A stretch of DNA of 64,000 nucleotides, taken from Angiostrongylus vasorum (taxonomy: Eukaryota > Nematoda > Chromadorea > Rhabditida > Metastrongylidae). The stretch covers positions 372,001 to 436,000 of the forward strand of contig JADANN010000144.1 in the NCBI GenBank assembly GCA_018806985.1, in the 5' to 3' direction. Positions 33,085 through 45,180 of the stretch are shown here, one piece after another; the first letter of the stretch is position 1; each line of letters opens with the position of its first letter. The notes beneath the pieces were generated by a model that worked only from the letters and a program-made list of their open reading frames with translations, did not search any database and was not told the DNA's origin. The translations under genes and the position numbers were made by a program.

Positions 33085-33272
33085 GGCCTACACAATGACT
33101 TGCGGTAGCACACCGATGCATAAAATCAGTTTTAGCATCCTATAAGACAACTCTGGTACCAATTTGCCGATCCAGCGGGATGGAAGGAGGTGAGTCCAGG
33201 TCGAAGATTGAACCACGGACTATGTGTTCATTGCAAATCATTTCTCACCACTGGGCTACACATGATCATAAC
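33085..33272 (-). repeat. SINE A, diverged
   Basis: GACTTGCGGTAGCACACCGA, ACTCTGGTACCAATTTGCCG, ATTGAACCACGGACTATGTG, CACCACTGGGCTACACATG. It directly follows the 33.0 kb foldback element. Confidence 0.55.
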
Positions 33273-33814
33273 TCTACTCACATTTCAGGTTAATTTTCAT
33301 AGAAACACTAAGAAATATTCTGTTGCCGGGAGAAAGTTGTTTGTTTCATTTTATAAGGTGATCGCAATTTTTTCGAGTGTGTGAAGATTTTTCTCTTACT
33401 CATTGAAATATTGAACGAAGCAGAACTCATGTTATCATAAACCTTTCAAGGCTCTGGGGGTGTAAAAAAAATCGATCTATGGGAAGAGAATGTTGTCTCA
33501 TCAGAACGATAAACCACTCTTTTTTACTGCATATGTTCGGGTAGGCTCGACTCTCTATCGTACTGAAATTCCAGGGTTCTAATTATAAGCTAAGAAAGAT
33601 TTTAACTATGAAACGATCTAAGAAAAACGAAGATCACTTCGAAACATCTGAGGCGTTTTCAGTTCTTCATTTGATCGACTGTCGTTGACTCTTTGCAAAA
33701 AAAGTAAAGTCGTAGATCCAATTAATCTTCCTCGTTAAAACTATTTTTCACTATAAATAACTATAACTAGGCTCAAAAGGAAAATTTAAATTCTTTTCAT
33801 TTTATTTTGCACGA

Positions 33815-34148
33815 TCCGTTTTCAAATATACTGCGCGAATCTCAGTACTTTTCATTGAATTCCTTCCATCACCTATGAGGGTCTTCGAACTTTTCGCGCG
33901 TGGATTCGGTCACTGACCGAGGATTGTCATCTTCTTGATGAACATCATTGAGTGGCGTTCTAGGCGACTCTCCCTTACTCCTGAAATATTCAGGGCAAAG
34001 CGTTAGCCCTTGGACGGCAAGGAGTGAACTGATTCCGGACAAGTGTGTTGCCAGTTTCCCGACACAGCAGGGAGAAAAGGCATGAGGAGCTTAGGGTGAG
34101 GTAGAAACGGCATCGCTACCATACCACTGCGCTACCCGCTCTCTAAAG
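33815..34148 (-). repeat. SINE B (SINE-A-like head, different tail)
   Basis: Tail TATACTGCGCGAATCTCAGT, GAACTTTTCGCGCGTGGATT; head side TTGCCAGTTTCCCGACAC, GAGGAGCTTAGGGTGAGGTA, CACTGCGCTACCCGCTC. Confidence 0.55.
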
Positions 34149-34404
34149 TTAAAATTTGCGCTTGCAAAAATGAAATCTGAAAAAAACGTTATATTGTCAT
34201 GGGAAACATCTAATATTGTATTCAGTCATGGGACTTCAAACAAAGAAGCGTCGTATGAATTACGCGCCAGCGAATTTCTCACCGATGAGGAATATTCTAT
34301 TCGGCCGTTTCCAGGGAGATCATAAGTTCATTAGCCAAAATAGCTAATCCTTTGATGGTCTTTGTAGTGCATATGAGTTCATCGTAATTTACTGCATCTA
34401 CTTT

Positions 34405-34640
34405 ATAAAAGGAGTGTGGGTAGCACTGTAGTTAGAGGAGTTCTGTAATACGTTGTTAATTCAAACCTCGCGCTCACAATGCTTTGCACTCCTCCAGAAT
34501 CGGCAAATTTGTACCAAAGTTGTCTGGGGGCGATAAACAGCATTGATTTGATACATCATCAGGCTACCATAAGTCATTGTATACACCAGATAAACATCCA
34601 ATCATTTCCAGGATTTATGCTTAGGTCCAATACGTGGCGC
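34405..34640 (+). repeat. SINE A, diverged
   Basis: GTGTGGGTAGCACTGTAGTT at the head, AATCGGCAAATTTGTACC, GCATTGATTTGATACATCAT, AATACGTGGCGCATCC at the end. The B box is decayed. Confidence 0.5.
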
Positions 34641-35159
34641 ATCCAGTTGGCGTCAAATGCTTTACCTTTTTACTACTTTACCTTCTAACGCTACAAATTT
34701 TTTAAAGAGGAGGACGCTCTTGAAATCGAAGCGATATATCCAAAGCTTCCAGAAGGGTAACTGATGACGTTATCGACTAGTTCGACTTCAATCTCGTCGA
34801 CCACGCTTGCCTTCTTATCACTTAGGGATGGATTATTAACGCGTCCCAATGGTTAACCTCTTTCTCCTGTTTTGAGAAGATCAGATACGAGTGTAAAACA
34901 AGAACAGCATTCTTCAATAAACCGGTCCGGCTTTTCACACGCTAATCATCACAGTGCACAGCATCTAGTTAATGGAAAACAAAAGGGAGGGTGTTGTTGG
35001 TTAAAATACTAAGAAAGAGTAAACAATATGGAGAACCAAATTTTTAGTCTGCTTGTTGAGTTCTTTAATTTATTTATAGGAGTCAAGTTGTCATGAGTCA
35101 GGTTTCATTACATTAGACTATAGATATCCTTCGAAGCAAGTTAAATTTCGTCGACGAGA

Positions 35160-35565
35160 ACTGTGATAGATCAAATCTACGAAACCCTGAAACTATATGG
35201 AGAGCACAGGGAAGTCACTATGTCTTTACTAACCTTGAACCGTCAAGACGTTAGTGCTCAACATACAAAGATCATTGACATAGAAAGCAACGCTGTAATC
35301 ATATTTTTACCAGCAAACAACGAGACTATCACTGATCTGAAGGAAAGCGTCCAAAATGGCGATCCAAACTCGTCAAAGCTATTCCTCACCATTCTCGAGA
35401 ACGACAAATGAAGGGTGAAGTGGGATGAGATGAGAGTGAACCAGAAGGTGCACTACTTCCGCTTCACCGATGACTTTGCCCTTGTAACATTGAGCTTCAG
35501 CCAAGCGAAAGAAGTGCTAGCTAATTTCGATGATGGGATGTGGAAACCGCTCCACGTATAAACCT
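35160..35565 (+). mobile_element. RTE reverse-transcriptase fragment
   Basis: Frame 35163-35411 ends GDPNSSKLFLTILEND (compare the RTE GDxxSPKLF motif). After a frame change it continues at about 35428 with WDEMRVNQKVHYFRFTDD, the catalytic box as FTDD, then FALVTLSFSQAKEVLANFDD. Only the central RT remains. More diverged than the 56.6 kb copy, so probably older. Confidence 0.7.
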
Positions 35566-35934
35566 AGAGAGAATGAAGTTTATGAGAAATGGATCCTTTC
35601 TTATCTCAGCGCAAAAAAAGAATCATAGCTCCGATGTGTATTCAGGACAAGCAATCAACTTTAGCGCTATTTACAATCGAGCTCATCAATAATGAAAAGT
35701 GAAGTATTTGAAGAGCTTCTAAGAGTATTAAGAAAGCAGTAAAGAGGAAAAAGATATCCTAGATTCCACGGCTCCGATTTAACCTTTGATTTCATGGTTC
35801 TTACGAAATTAGTGTGGTCCCAGAGAACTTGCGAGTTATCGTAAACCGAATATAGGTTGTAAGCGTTATCGAGTACGGTTTCGGAACGTCAGAGGGTTGG
35901 AATTTTAGTAGATGTCAAGGGTTAACTTTGGTAA

Positions 35935-36130
35935 TTTCCACGGCCGACTTTCTACTAACCTCGGCATTGGTGGAACAACTCTTTACATTCTTGCTTAGCA
36001 AACACGAGGTGTTATTTCATTTCTATATTTACACACAAGCTGACGTTTCGGCGGATTTCGCCTTCCTCAGAGCTTGGAAAGGTCATGTTGGCCGCAATCT
36101 ACCCATCCAAACACCTCCATGACCAAACAA
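35935..36130 (-). repeat. PLE 3' terminus, minus orientation
   Basis: Reads in reverse: AACACGAGGT, AGCTGACGTTTCGGCGGATT, TCGCCTTCCTCAGAGC, then CCAAACACCTCCATGACC. This is the complement of the standard PLE end. Confidence 0.65.
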
Positions 36131-36329
36131 ATCCAGTCAACTAGTCTAGTTAACTTTGGTAATTCCGCTAATTATTATAATGCACAGAAATCTGCAGAGA
36201 TATTAAAAACGTCTGCAATTTCACTTGTAAGTCGTTCCCAAAATAAAACGATAAAATGGTAGAACAATCGTAATTGATCGATCTGTGAAGGATGTGCGAA
36301 TTCGCCTCCAATCACAACGTCACAGAGAT

Positions 36330-36535
36330 GGAAGAATGCATATTGGTTTTTATAACGACATGGAGAGGTGTGTAGATATACCACATTGGTTTTTCATTCA
36401 TTCTTCGAGAGAAGTGTATTACCAATTTATCGACCCCAAATGGGTGAGAAGCTTGGTTAGTCTGGAGCATGGAAATGAACCAATGACCCGTCCGTATTGC
36501 AGAGCACTCATGCCTCTGTTCTACACACGACCTCT
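36330..36535 (-). repeat. SINE A, diverged
   Basis: TACCAATTTATCGACCCCAA, GGGTGAGAAGCTTGGTTAGT, GGAAATGAACCAATGACCCG, TATTGCAGAGCACTCATGCC. The head half is well preserved and the tail half is lost. The 108-codon frame across it is a repeat artefact. Confidence 0.5.
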
Positions 36536-36869
36536 TCCAAAATACTATGTAAAAAATGGATTCCTGAAAAAAACCATTGATAAAAACAAAACTTTAAAAT
36601 CTTGGTCATGAGAAAATTGGAGTTTTTTTCGTTGAGTAATATGAAGGACAATGGTAACAGGATCACTTTATAAAAATTCACCGACATATTTGTAATCCAT
36701 TCATAAAACCACAACGATAGTAGATGTGGAACCAGCTTCTAAACAACGGCAATACGCAATTAGTCTGTGGAAGAGTAAAACTCTTTAATAACATTGTGAT
36801 GAGAACGCTAGTCAAGGATCAAGGTCAAACATAACGAAGAGCTCGAATGTGCTCGAAACCGATCTGACG

Positions 36870-36945
36870 GTCCGAAAGACTAGATGGAAACGGCTCCGAA
36901 GAGGAAGAAGTCGCAAAAAGGTTTGTCACCGGATATCGAAATACG
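36870..36945 (+). repeat. PLE 3' block, short fragment
   Basis: GGCTCCGAAGAGGAAGAAGT followed by CGCAAAAAGGTT is a diverged PLE end block. It mimics an exon ending at a GTTTGT donor, which should not be mistaken for a gene. Confidence 0.45.
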
Positions 36946-37445
36946 TGTTAATAACATTTTTTTCAGCTCAAAGAAAGGAAAATTCGTAAGATGGAATGAT
37001 CATCTAAAGACGCTGGCTTATTACTTTATTGCGCTACAGTTCTCCACACAGCAATGCACAAAATAGGGTCGAGGTGCCTGTTTATTTATACAAGGTCGAA
37101 GAAAATCTTAGAAAAAAAGTGCTGTAGATGCGTGAGATATAGGTGAACATGAATTTTGTGGTATAGTTTTGCCAAAGATGAACGAAATCCTTAAAAAGTT
37201 TAACAAAAGCATTCGCCGCGAGGGATTTCTTGCTCGCTTTCATTCATCTGATACGATTGTTGGAACAAGGGACGTCGTTATTTTGCTACTTCAAAAAATT
37301 TTGGCTAACCAAAAGCAGGAAGAAAGTTGGATTAGTTTTTTTTGCACGTCATTGAACAATATTTCTTCTTGGGAAGCACCTACTACTCGCATTCACGTGG
37401 TTTTTACCTTCAGCGAGCCTTTCCTCTCCGCTGTTCTCAACATAA

Positions 37446-37705
37446 AGGATAAAAGATAAAGCTCTCATCGTTGATCAATACTTGAGATGTGCCATGCATC
37501 CGATTTCATTAAGCATCGCTGGAAGTGACTGGATGCATATCTGGCCATCACAATTACTTGCGGTGGCCTACCCATGTAGCAAGCGAGTGCTGCTCTCCTT
37601 CAAAGCAAGTCCGGTGTCAATCTGCCTATCCCGGAGGGATGGAAGGCTTCGTGGGCATGGAGTTCCGAGATCGATCCCACGTGTGTTTCGGGGCACCTTC
37701 GATGT
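37446..37705 (-). repeat. SINE A (tRNA-derived)
   Basis: AAAGCTCTCATCGTTGATCA at the tail, GAGATCGATCCCACGTGTGT near the head. The A-box end is replaced after GGGGCACCTTCGATG, so the head is truncated. Confidence 0.75.
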
Positions 37706-38429
37706 TCTGGGTAAACTCACCAATAGTTTCTTTGCCTTTTTCCAGAGTAGAGCAGACATTAAGCTTACTTGCTATTGAAGATGGTGCCGAACAGCCCGCT
37801 CTGTACTTCAGGTCATTTATTTGCAAGGTTTTGTCAAATTGCCTTGGAAGGCACCAATCAGTGATTAATATTAAAGAGAAAGAGCTGATTATTCTATGAG
37901 TACCTTCGGGCGTGTACAATGTCGATTTCTGGAAGCACTCAAGTCCGTCAAGCCAATTTGGAGAAGCGCCACGTACCCTAGTTTTTTTTAAGCGACTCAC
38001 AACCCTTCATCTGAGAAAGATTCTTGGCATGCGGTAGACAGAGATTTCCTCTGGGATGAATTCTGAAGAATCATTCTCGGTCGTCTCGCATGAAGAGAAT
38101 CCGCTTTCGATGAAAAAAGAAGTTTGCCGATGAATGAATATATTTCTTTTCAACGGAATGTACTGCTTACTAAGCTCTACTAATAATTACTATACTTTAC
38201 TCACACAGCAACTAAAGACTATTGGCCATAAAAAACGGTCACATTGACTTATTTACGTTAGATGAACATTGAAAGAACCAAAATGAGAAAAAATGAAGAG
38301 AATATGAAATCGAGTTTTTGCTGCGAGAAGTTCGCTGATAGATTCACAAGTCTTCAGAGCAACAGTATTCGAAAAACTCTTCCAAATCTTCACCATTGGA
38401 TATGCGTGAGGATGACTTTCAAAAAAAAA

Positions 38430-39240
38430 TCGCTTTAGTGAAATCGGTAGTAGTGATTGAATTACCACAGAACACTATCAGACGCCGGCTAGTTTATAAC
38501 CTCTTGTATGACCGTCTATGCCTAAGACGAAACTGTGCAGTGACAAGACAATGCCTCAGTGGTGCAGAAAGTGTTTGCATGGGTTCGGGTACGGTGTACC
38601 TGATCTCCTGTAAAACGTGTGGAGACGGATACATTGGCGAAAGCGGTAGACCACTCTGTATCCATGTAAAATAACACCAATTGGGCAAACAAGTTAAACC
38701 AGATACTCCACTAGAAGCTCATACGACTCACAGAGATATTGGGGAAGATTTTGAAGTAGATCACTATCCTTGTAAAGGAACAGAGCACAAAGCTCTCAAA
38801 GCATTCTAGATTAGTTCGAAGAATTCAAAAATGTACCACAAGGAGGAATGTCAGGTGATCTCATGCAGTATTTAAGACTGATATTTCAATGTGAGAAACA
38901 CATTACCCGTCCATGTGAATTTTGTGCGATTGCTCTCCAAGTGGAAGATTGAAGGCTCATAGAAAGCGGTGAGACTGCGAAGGTGTTTGGTTTCAATGCG
39001 ACCGAAAATTAGAGATGGTGGTTCTTCGGTTGAGGTCATGGAGGTGTTTGGCCCACTAAATTGCAGTTAATTTTACATTCTGAGCTCTGAAGAAAGCGAA
39101 ATCTGCCGAAACGCTAGCCGTTGTGAATGGATGATATAAATCACAACCTCGTCTCTGTTCATCAAGAAAACAGCTAATTATTTCTTAGTACCGGGGTTAA
39201 CAGAAAGTCAGTCTTTTCTTTGGGATTACATACACCTTCT
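38430..39240 (+). mobile_element. PLE fragment with GIY-YIG endonuclease domain
   Basis: 5'-truncated Penelope-like retroelement. The frame 38430-38674 carries ELPQNTIRRRLVYNLLYDRL and then VYLISCKTCGDGYIGESGRP, the GIY-YIG nuclease signature with a CxxC pair that is typical of the endonuclease-bearing branch of PLEs. The frame continues past an in-frame TAA (38672-38674) to about 38860 with further stops. The shared 3' terminal region, with the CTCTGAAGAAAGCGA / GCCGAAACGC block, ends near 39240. The RT domain is absent. Confidence 0.82.
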
Positions 39241-40048
39241 TTATAGAAAACAAACACATTAAGCTCTTAAACGCTGGGAAACTTCTGGAACCTAAGTCGG
39301 TGCTCCTGGATTATGTCATATTATAATAAGCGAAGCAGAAATGTTTTTGTGAATAGATTTGCCACATACGTAAGATATCGGAATGTTAAACTAAAGTATA
39401 AAATGTCCATAATCACATAGAATCTCCAACGAAGTCTTTTTTAAGACTCGAACGATATTCTATTTGAAAGTGGGATTTGTAAGCGTTAGTGGAATTTTCC
39501 ACTTCAACAAACAACTCTAAAATATTCTGGAGCCGAAGAATTTTTTCCATTTTGTCAAACAGTTCTAGAATATTCCAGAAATGAATGGCCTACGAGATAT
39601 CGATTTTCTAGTACTATTTTGCGACAAGAATACTAATGTTTTCCATTATAACTGAGCATTCAAAAAATGGGCGCACAAGTGCGGAAAATTTGCATTAATC
39701 CTTTCTATGGAGGGCATTTAGGTCAACAAAGAGAGAAAGGGAGAAAAAAGTGGAAAAGTTCAATAATATTCCTACTTTACGCCTCTCTACTTGCGTCACC
39801 GAACACACTATATTTCATATGAGGTAAGGTAGTAAAAATAAGTGAAAAACTGTCCAGTGATGCAAGTTTCATTCAAACTGTAGTACGATACTTAACTTCA
39901 AGCACACTTTTCCAGCATGTTCAATCAAAGATTGAACTTCAAAATTGAAAAGTTGAACAACTTCAAGGACAGCTTTGAGGGCTCAAGGATTTATTGCTAT
40001 GTAGAAGACGCTATGAAAGGATTTAGCTTCAAGGTCAACACAGTGTCA

Positions 40049-40332
40049 GGATAAAAAAAAGGATAAAGCTCTCGGCGTTGATCAGTCCTTAAGGGATGCG
40101 CCATGCATTCGACTTCATTAAGTATCGTTGGAGGTGATTGAATGCATGTCTGGCCTTTGCAAGCACTCGCGGTGTCCAACCGATGTATCGAACCAGTGCT
40201 GCTAACCTTCCAGACAAGTCTGGTACCTGTTTGTAGACCCCGGAGAGATGCAGGTCTTGGTGGGCCATGGGCGCGGGGATCGATTCCACGCATGTGTTGC
40301 AGAGCGCTTCCGACCACTGCGCCACACGCGCC
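40049..40332 (-). repeat. SINE A (tRNA-derived)
   Basis: AAAGCTCTCGGCGTTGATCA at the tail, GGGGATCGATTCC and GACCACTGCGCCACACGCGC at the head. Complete minus copy. Confidence 0.8.
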
Positions 40333-40689
40333 CTTCATGCTGATCATAGGAATGATAGTGGCAAAAATTCGAGAAGTTTGAAAATTCTGCTACTATGATT
40401 TCAAAAAAACAACTTCACTGATGGTTTTTAGTTGTTCGTCGGTTTTAGCGAGGGGCTTAGGGTGAAGTGAAACGCTAGACAACAACCACTTAAGATGTGC
40501 TGCGGCATAACAATGTGCTTTTGTTTGAAGAAACGACAAAACCAACGCTTATTGACGATATATTCAATAAGAAACAAGAAAATACAGAGATAGCAAAATG
40601 TTTAAATAGTCGATAAAAGGAAAAGGAATAGTCAACTTTGCTACTGTTTTCATGATGAGCAGATACGATGTCACTAACAGCGAGATCCA

Positions 40690-40950
40690 TTCAGTACAAT
40701 GCTGTCTGACGTTTCGGCTGTTCCACCTATTTCAGAGCCTAGAAGAGGCAAAAAGGGTTTGATTGAGTGGGTTCATGTCATTTTGACTCTTCCAGATTTT
40801 TGGGAATGAGAAATAGAGAGAACGGCAAACAGTATTATACTGAATAAATCTTATTGTTAATAACCTCACGTTCATTCATCAAGGAAACAGCGAATTATTT
40901 GACCAACGCCGAGGTTAATAGAAAGTCGGTCTTGGGAACCGCTTAACAAA
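40690..40950 (+). repeat. PLE termini, minus fragment then plus fragment
   Basis: At 40705-40760 the end block appears reversed (CTGACGTTTCGGCTG, TTTCAGAGCC). At 40860-40950 the plus-strand terminal part appears (TAATAACCTCACG, CATCAAGGAAACAGCGAATT, GAGGTTAATAGAAAGTCGG). Two PLE ends lie next to each other in opposite directions. Confidence 0.5.
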
Positions 40951-41574
40951 TAGTCGATATTCGGATGTATTCGATCAGTTAAGGATATTTCAGTGACTAC
41001 GTTGATTTCGTTTTACGTCATGGAAGTGTTTTGTTGGGATTCGCTACAGTATCGCTTTTTCATGGTTTGCCATTGTAGATTGTTGGAATCGAATGAGTAA
41101 TCGATTCGAAAATTCGTCCCAAAACAAATTCACTATAGAAAACGAGTCTTCTTCCGTAGTGTCAATCGTATCTGTCGACACTGAAATCGTCAAACACATC
41201 GAACTGCTTATCAATGAGAAAACGACTGGCGAAAAATGAAAGGATCATATATTTTGAAGAAGAAATGTGTTTGTAAAGTGAATAGTTGTCGAAACGCTGA
41301 AAAAGCACTGATGGGTGAGAGTTGTCTTGAATTTAATGAGAGGTCCAGAAAAATCAGCATCTGCAATTCAATATCCAAAAAAAATCGATTTGGTTTAGCA
41401 AAATATTGACGGCCCACCAGTGGACTATCTTAAGGTTCCTAAAGTTAAACGTCGATAGAGGGAATAAATAAAGACCAATGACTGAACATCGTGCACTACA
41501 AATATCGGTTGTATTCAAAATTCCTCGTCAACTATGGCACTTATCGATTCATGAATACGAGTTTCTATGCTGCT

Positions 41575-42005
41575 AATAATGTAAAATCATGGCAAGTTTT
41601 ACAATTCTAGGAGCGAAAATAATTTTGTTGACTTTTATTTGCTGCCTATTACAATTTTTCCAGATGCTGTGGACACCATGTAGGCAACGAACCACAATGA
41701 TACTGAGATATTTGCAAAACCTCGGATCGCAGGTGTTTGTGGTGGGGGGACGAATGCGCTGTTACCTCTTGTAACTTATCCTCAGGGGCTAACGCGTTCA
41801 TCACCACACCATGCGGGTCCTTTGTTTCGCCTGTCTCTCAGCTAGTTCTATCGATCAGTGCCATCAGCAATCACCCGTCAACGGGATTAATCTGGGGAGC
41901 CCAGATCGGCAATGAACCCAGTTAAATTGAGGCTGTAGTCGAAATCACAATGTTAACTTTTTTTTACTGCCTATCACAATTTATCATGACAGGGTATTAT
42001 GTGTG
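41575..42005. repeat. Foldback family, left arm, loop and tail
   Basis: An arm at 41690-41855 (TGATACTGAGATATTTGCAA, CACCATGCGGGTCC, TCTCAGCTAGTTCTAT) is followed by a loop with CCCAGATCGGCAATGAACCC and a terminal module at 41950-42005 (GTTAACTTTTTTTTACTGCC, GACAGGGTATT). A second terminal module precedes the arm at 41628-41660. Confidence 0.65.
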
Positions 42006-42234
42006 ATAGAACCACAATAATTTTAATAATAAGAAACCACGAAAATAATTTTGTTGGAGTAATCCAGTCAATTTAATAGTTGTTACCCACTCAGTCAGTC
42101 CTTCACTATATAGTTTTTGTGGTCCATTTTACAAATTTTTACGTATGTGATTATTTGGAAAAAAAAGGACTGTGTGTAGTGCAAATTAAAATAAAAAAAA
42201 GAGTAACTCAGAGTAGTAAATAAAAGTTAGGACA

Positions 42235-42470
42235 TTGTGACTTCGAGTGCAGGTTGAGCTTAACTGGTTTCAATGCGGACCTGTGCCCCACAGATCACTC
42301 CCGGTAAACAATGATGGGTGATTGCACCAATAGGATAAAAACTGGTGGGAGAAAGGCAAAGCTAAGGGACTTAGTGGTGCAGTTGGTAACATATGTCCTC
42401 CCAAAAAAAGGTAATCTCTGGTTCGAACTCACAGTGAGGTCCTGAATTTTGTTAAGTATGGTGGATTTTT
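42235..42470 (+). repeat. Foldback family, half element with tRNA-like unit
   Basis: Loop-like ACAGATCACTCCCGG and TGATGGGTGATTGCACC, then a tRNA-like unit 42374-42444 (GGACTTAGTGGTGCAGTTGG, GGTTCGAACTC, GTGAGGTCC) with near-complementary ends. Second subtype, like 32.8 kb. Confidence 0.6.
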
Positions 42471-42589
42471 TAGGTTATTGAATATTATAATGGATGAGAG
42501 GTGCTGAGAACAATGTGACGACGATCATTGTTTTATAACGACTTAATCTATTACGGATAATATTTGAATTTTAGAAATTAATGAAAAAT

Positions 42590-42870
42590 GCGCGCGTGTG
42601 GCGAAGTGCTCGTAGGCGCCATGCAACACACAGGTGGAATCGATCCCCGAGCCCATGGCTCTCCAAGCCTTCCATCTCTCTAGGGTCGGTAAATTGGTAC
42701 CAGACTTCTTTGGGAAGATAGCAGCAGTGCCTCGATACATTGGTAGGCCACCGCGAGTCAATGTAAAAGCCAGATATGCATTAAGTCACCTCCAAACGAT
42801 GCTTAATGAAGTCGAATGTGAGACGCATCCCTCAGAGATTGATAAACGCCGAGAGCTTCATCCTTTTTTT
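42590..42870 (+). repeat. SINE A (tRNA-derived)
   Basis: Starts CGCGCGTGTGGCGAAGTGCT (A-box-like) with a B-box-like GGAATCGATCC, then the body (GGTCGGTAAATTGGTACCAG, CACCGCGAGTCAATGTAAAA, CGATGCTTAATGAAGTCGAA), and ends CGCCGAGAGCTTCATCC plus a T-rich tail. A good reference copy. Confidence 0.8.
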
Positions 42871-42989
42871 TATTTTATGCCAAGGCTCTATATATATTTC
42901 AAGAAAAAAATGTGCTGCATAAAAGCCTAATAAAGTTTTTTTATTAACTCTGTGTTAGCTTATAAAAGCAAGAACAGATTTTGATTAGT

Positions 42990-43525
42990 CACAATAACAT
43001 TAAGAGAACGTCGGTTTTTGAAATATTACTGCGGTCTGTGCTAATTGGTAATTATACCGACTGCTTTAGAATGAATTTCCGACAAAAACAAGTTATTATC
43101 ATATCACTGGATAATCACCATTATCAACAATAAAGAGGGCTGCCAAGTGAGGGACACTTCACTCGAGCCGTATTTGACTCGATATGGTAATGAAGACACC
43201 GCTGAGAGCATTATCCTTTTAACCTTAGTATGTACCTCTGATACCACTGGAGGATTCGTTGTTCGAGAAAAACAAGTTACTATCATCGGACAATCACATC
43301 TGTTATCCATTAGCATCCTGCACAAAAGGGCATCACCGAGTGAGTGTGCCTCATTCGAGAGATGGTCTGCTGAGGAAGGCACAACTCGATACGAAGGCGA
43401 AGACGCTACATCGAAACGAAGAAGAACGGTTAACTATCGACTCGGATGGTCGGCTCTGATGAAGAAGAAGACATCGAAACGTTAGCCCAATATATATCAT
43501 ACATGAACCCCTTGCAAGCTCATCA
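42990..43525 (+). repeat. PLE-associated terminal region with imperfect internal duplication
   Basis: Ends in GCTCTGATGAAGAAGAAGAC / ATCGAAACGTTAGCC, a variant of the PLE 3' block, immediately upstream of the RT-bearing copy. The segment near 43085-43215 is repeated imperfectly near 43265-43410 (shared AAAACAAGTTA, ACTCGATA and CTGAG modules). It may be the long-terminal-repeat-like 5' part of the 43.6 kb PLE, or an older separate copy. Confidence 0.5.
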
Positions 43526-43599
43526 AAGAAGAAACACACATATCATCTTTGTTTCTAGCTGCAATTCCTGAAATTTTTAAAATACGACATAAAAAAAAC

Positions 43600-45180
43600 A
43601 GCGCGTACGTGATGGAGTCCCTCGACGTGACCGCCCTTTATACAAACGTGTCGAATGACTCCGCAATGTAAGCCATATTCGAACTGCTTATAAAACACGA
43701 AGGTGAAATAAACATGTATGGCTTCAAGATAGAGCAGTTGATGGCACTCTTGAAAGAATGCTTGAGCTGCTCAATCTTCAGATGGTCCGGAAGTTACTAC
43801 GCTCAAATAAGAGGGTTGGCAATGGGACAGCGACTGGCACAAGTCTTGCCATTGCGTTTATGTCTAAGGTGGAAGCACCAGTGAGCGATCTCGGGCAGTT
43901 ACTCTACTGTAGATATATAGATGACTGTTTTGTTCTTTGCTCAACACAAGAGGAAATGGACAAATGTTTCGAGTTGTTGAACGAACAGTTAGAGCATATC
44001 AAGTTTACCCGAGTGAAACCAAAAGAAAACTGGCTTCCATTCCTGAACGTCCAAATTAACCTATCAGAAAATGGCTGCATTACAAAGTGGCACCGAAAGC
44101 CAAGTAGTAAAAACATCTTGGTTCATTACCTCTCCTCTCACCCCTCTCACACGAAAAGGGCGCTTATAAGAAACATGTTTCGAACAGCAACCAACGTGTG
44201 CACGGGAAGAGAGCAGAGAGAGGAGTCCCGGAAAATGGCACGGCAAATATCCATTTCTAATGGCTACGAAACTGTAGCTCGTGGTAGGTGTAGAGGAAAT
44301 CCTAGGCCCCCTTAACGACAACTCTAGCGATAGAAATGTCCCGTTTATCCTACCCTTCATCTCAAATGATGTAAGTGCAGCTATAAAACGCTGCTTAAGA
44401 AGGGCGGGTCTTGAGGATTCGGTAAACGTAGTTGAAATGCCACCGAGTAATCTTAGGCGCCAGCTAGTTCGTAACCGCCTATATGACTGTCTATGTGAAC
44501 GCAAAATTGCATAATTTACCCTAATGGTAGAGACGGTGATTGCATGAGCTCGGGTGGCGTGAGGAGACGAATACATTGGCGAAACGGGTAGACCACTCTG
44601 TGCCCGCATAAAAAGAACACCTAGTCGGTAAACGTAAACCAAATACCCCACTAGGCACGCAAAGGACCCAGAGACAAAACGCGGAGGACTTTGAAGTACA
44701 GGTCACGATCCTCGCACGGGAATCGCGAACACAAGCGCGCAAAACTCTCGAGGCGTTCTAGATCAATTCCAGAAGTCCGGAAATGAACCGCAGGGAAGAA
44801 TGCCTCATTATCACGCGTGATATTGGGCAATATATAAGTCTGTTATTCTGATGGGAGGGGCACATTACGATTCCATGTGAACTCTGTGCCGTTGGTCTCC
44901 ACGTGACATATTCAGTGGAAGACTCATAGAAAGCGGTGAGTGCGCAAAGAGGCTATTCTGTGTTCAATGTGATTGAAATCTTGATTTAGCGTTTTCTCTG
45001 TTTGGTTATGGAGGTGTATGGCCGGATAGATTGCTGTCAACTTGACCTTTCCAGGCTCTGAGGAAGGCGAAATCAGCCGAAACGTCAGCTTTAACGGAAT
45101 AAAGAATAAAGTAACACTTCGTGTTTGCTCAACAAGAATACGAAGAATTAAAGTTTTGGGTTTTCCCTGGAACTTTTTAA
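43600..45180 (+). mobile_element. PLE with reverse-transcriptase domain (degenerate)
   Basis: From 43611 the frame reads SLDVTALYTNV (RT motif), an in-frame TAA near 43669, then GLAMGQRLA (RT motif B). A single-base shift moves it into the frame 43758-44315, which holds the catalytic LLYCRYIDDCFVLC (YxDD) and WLPFLNVQI. Another shift leads to the pre-nuclease linker (44281-44514, RRQLVRNRLYDCL) and a broken nuclease, GDEYIGETGRPLC, whose GIY half is missing. The 3' region ends with CTCTGAGGAAGGCGAAATC / GCCGAAACGTCAGC near 45060-45095. Stops and shifts make it inactive. Confidence 0.88.

Noticed and set aside
36884..37020. Apparent gene start with PKRKK and a small GTTTGT...TTTTTTTCAG intron
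   Set aside because: The first 'exon' is the PLE end block in another frame, and the joined frame stops after a few codons.
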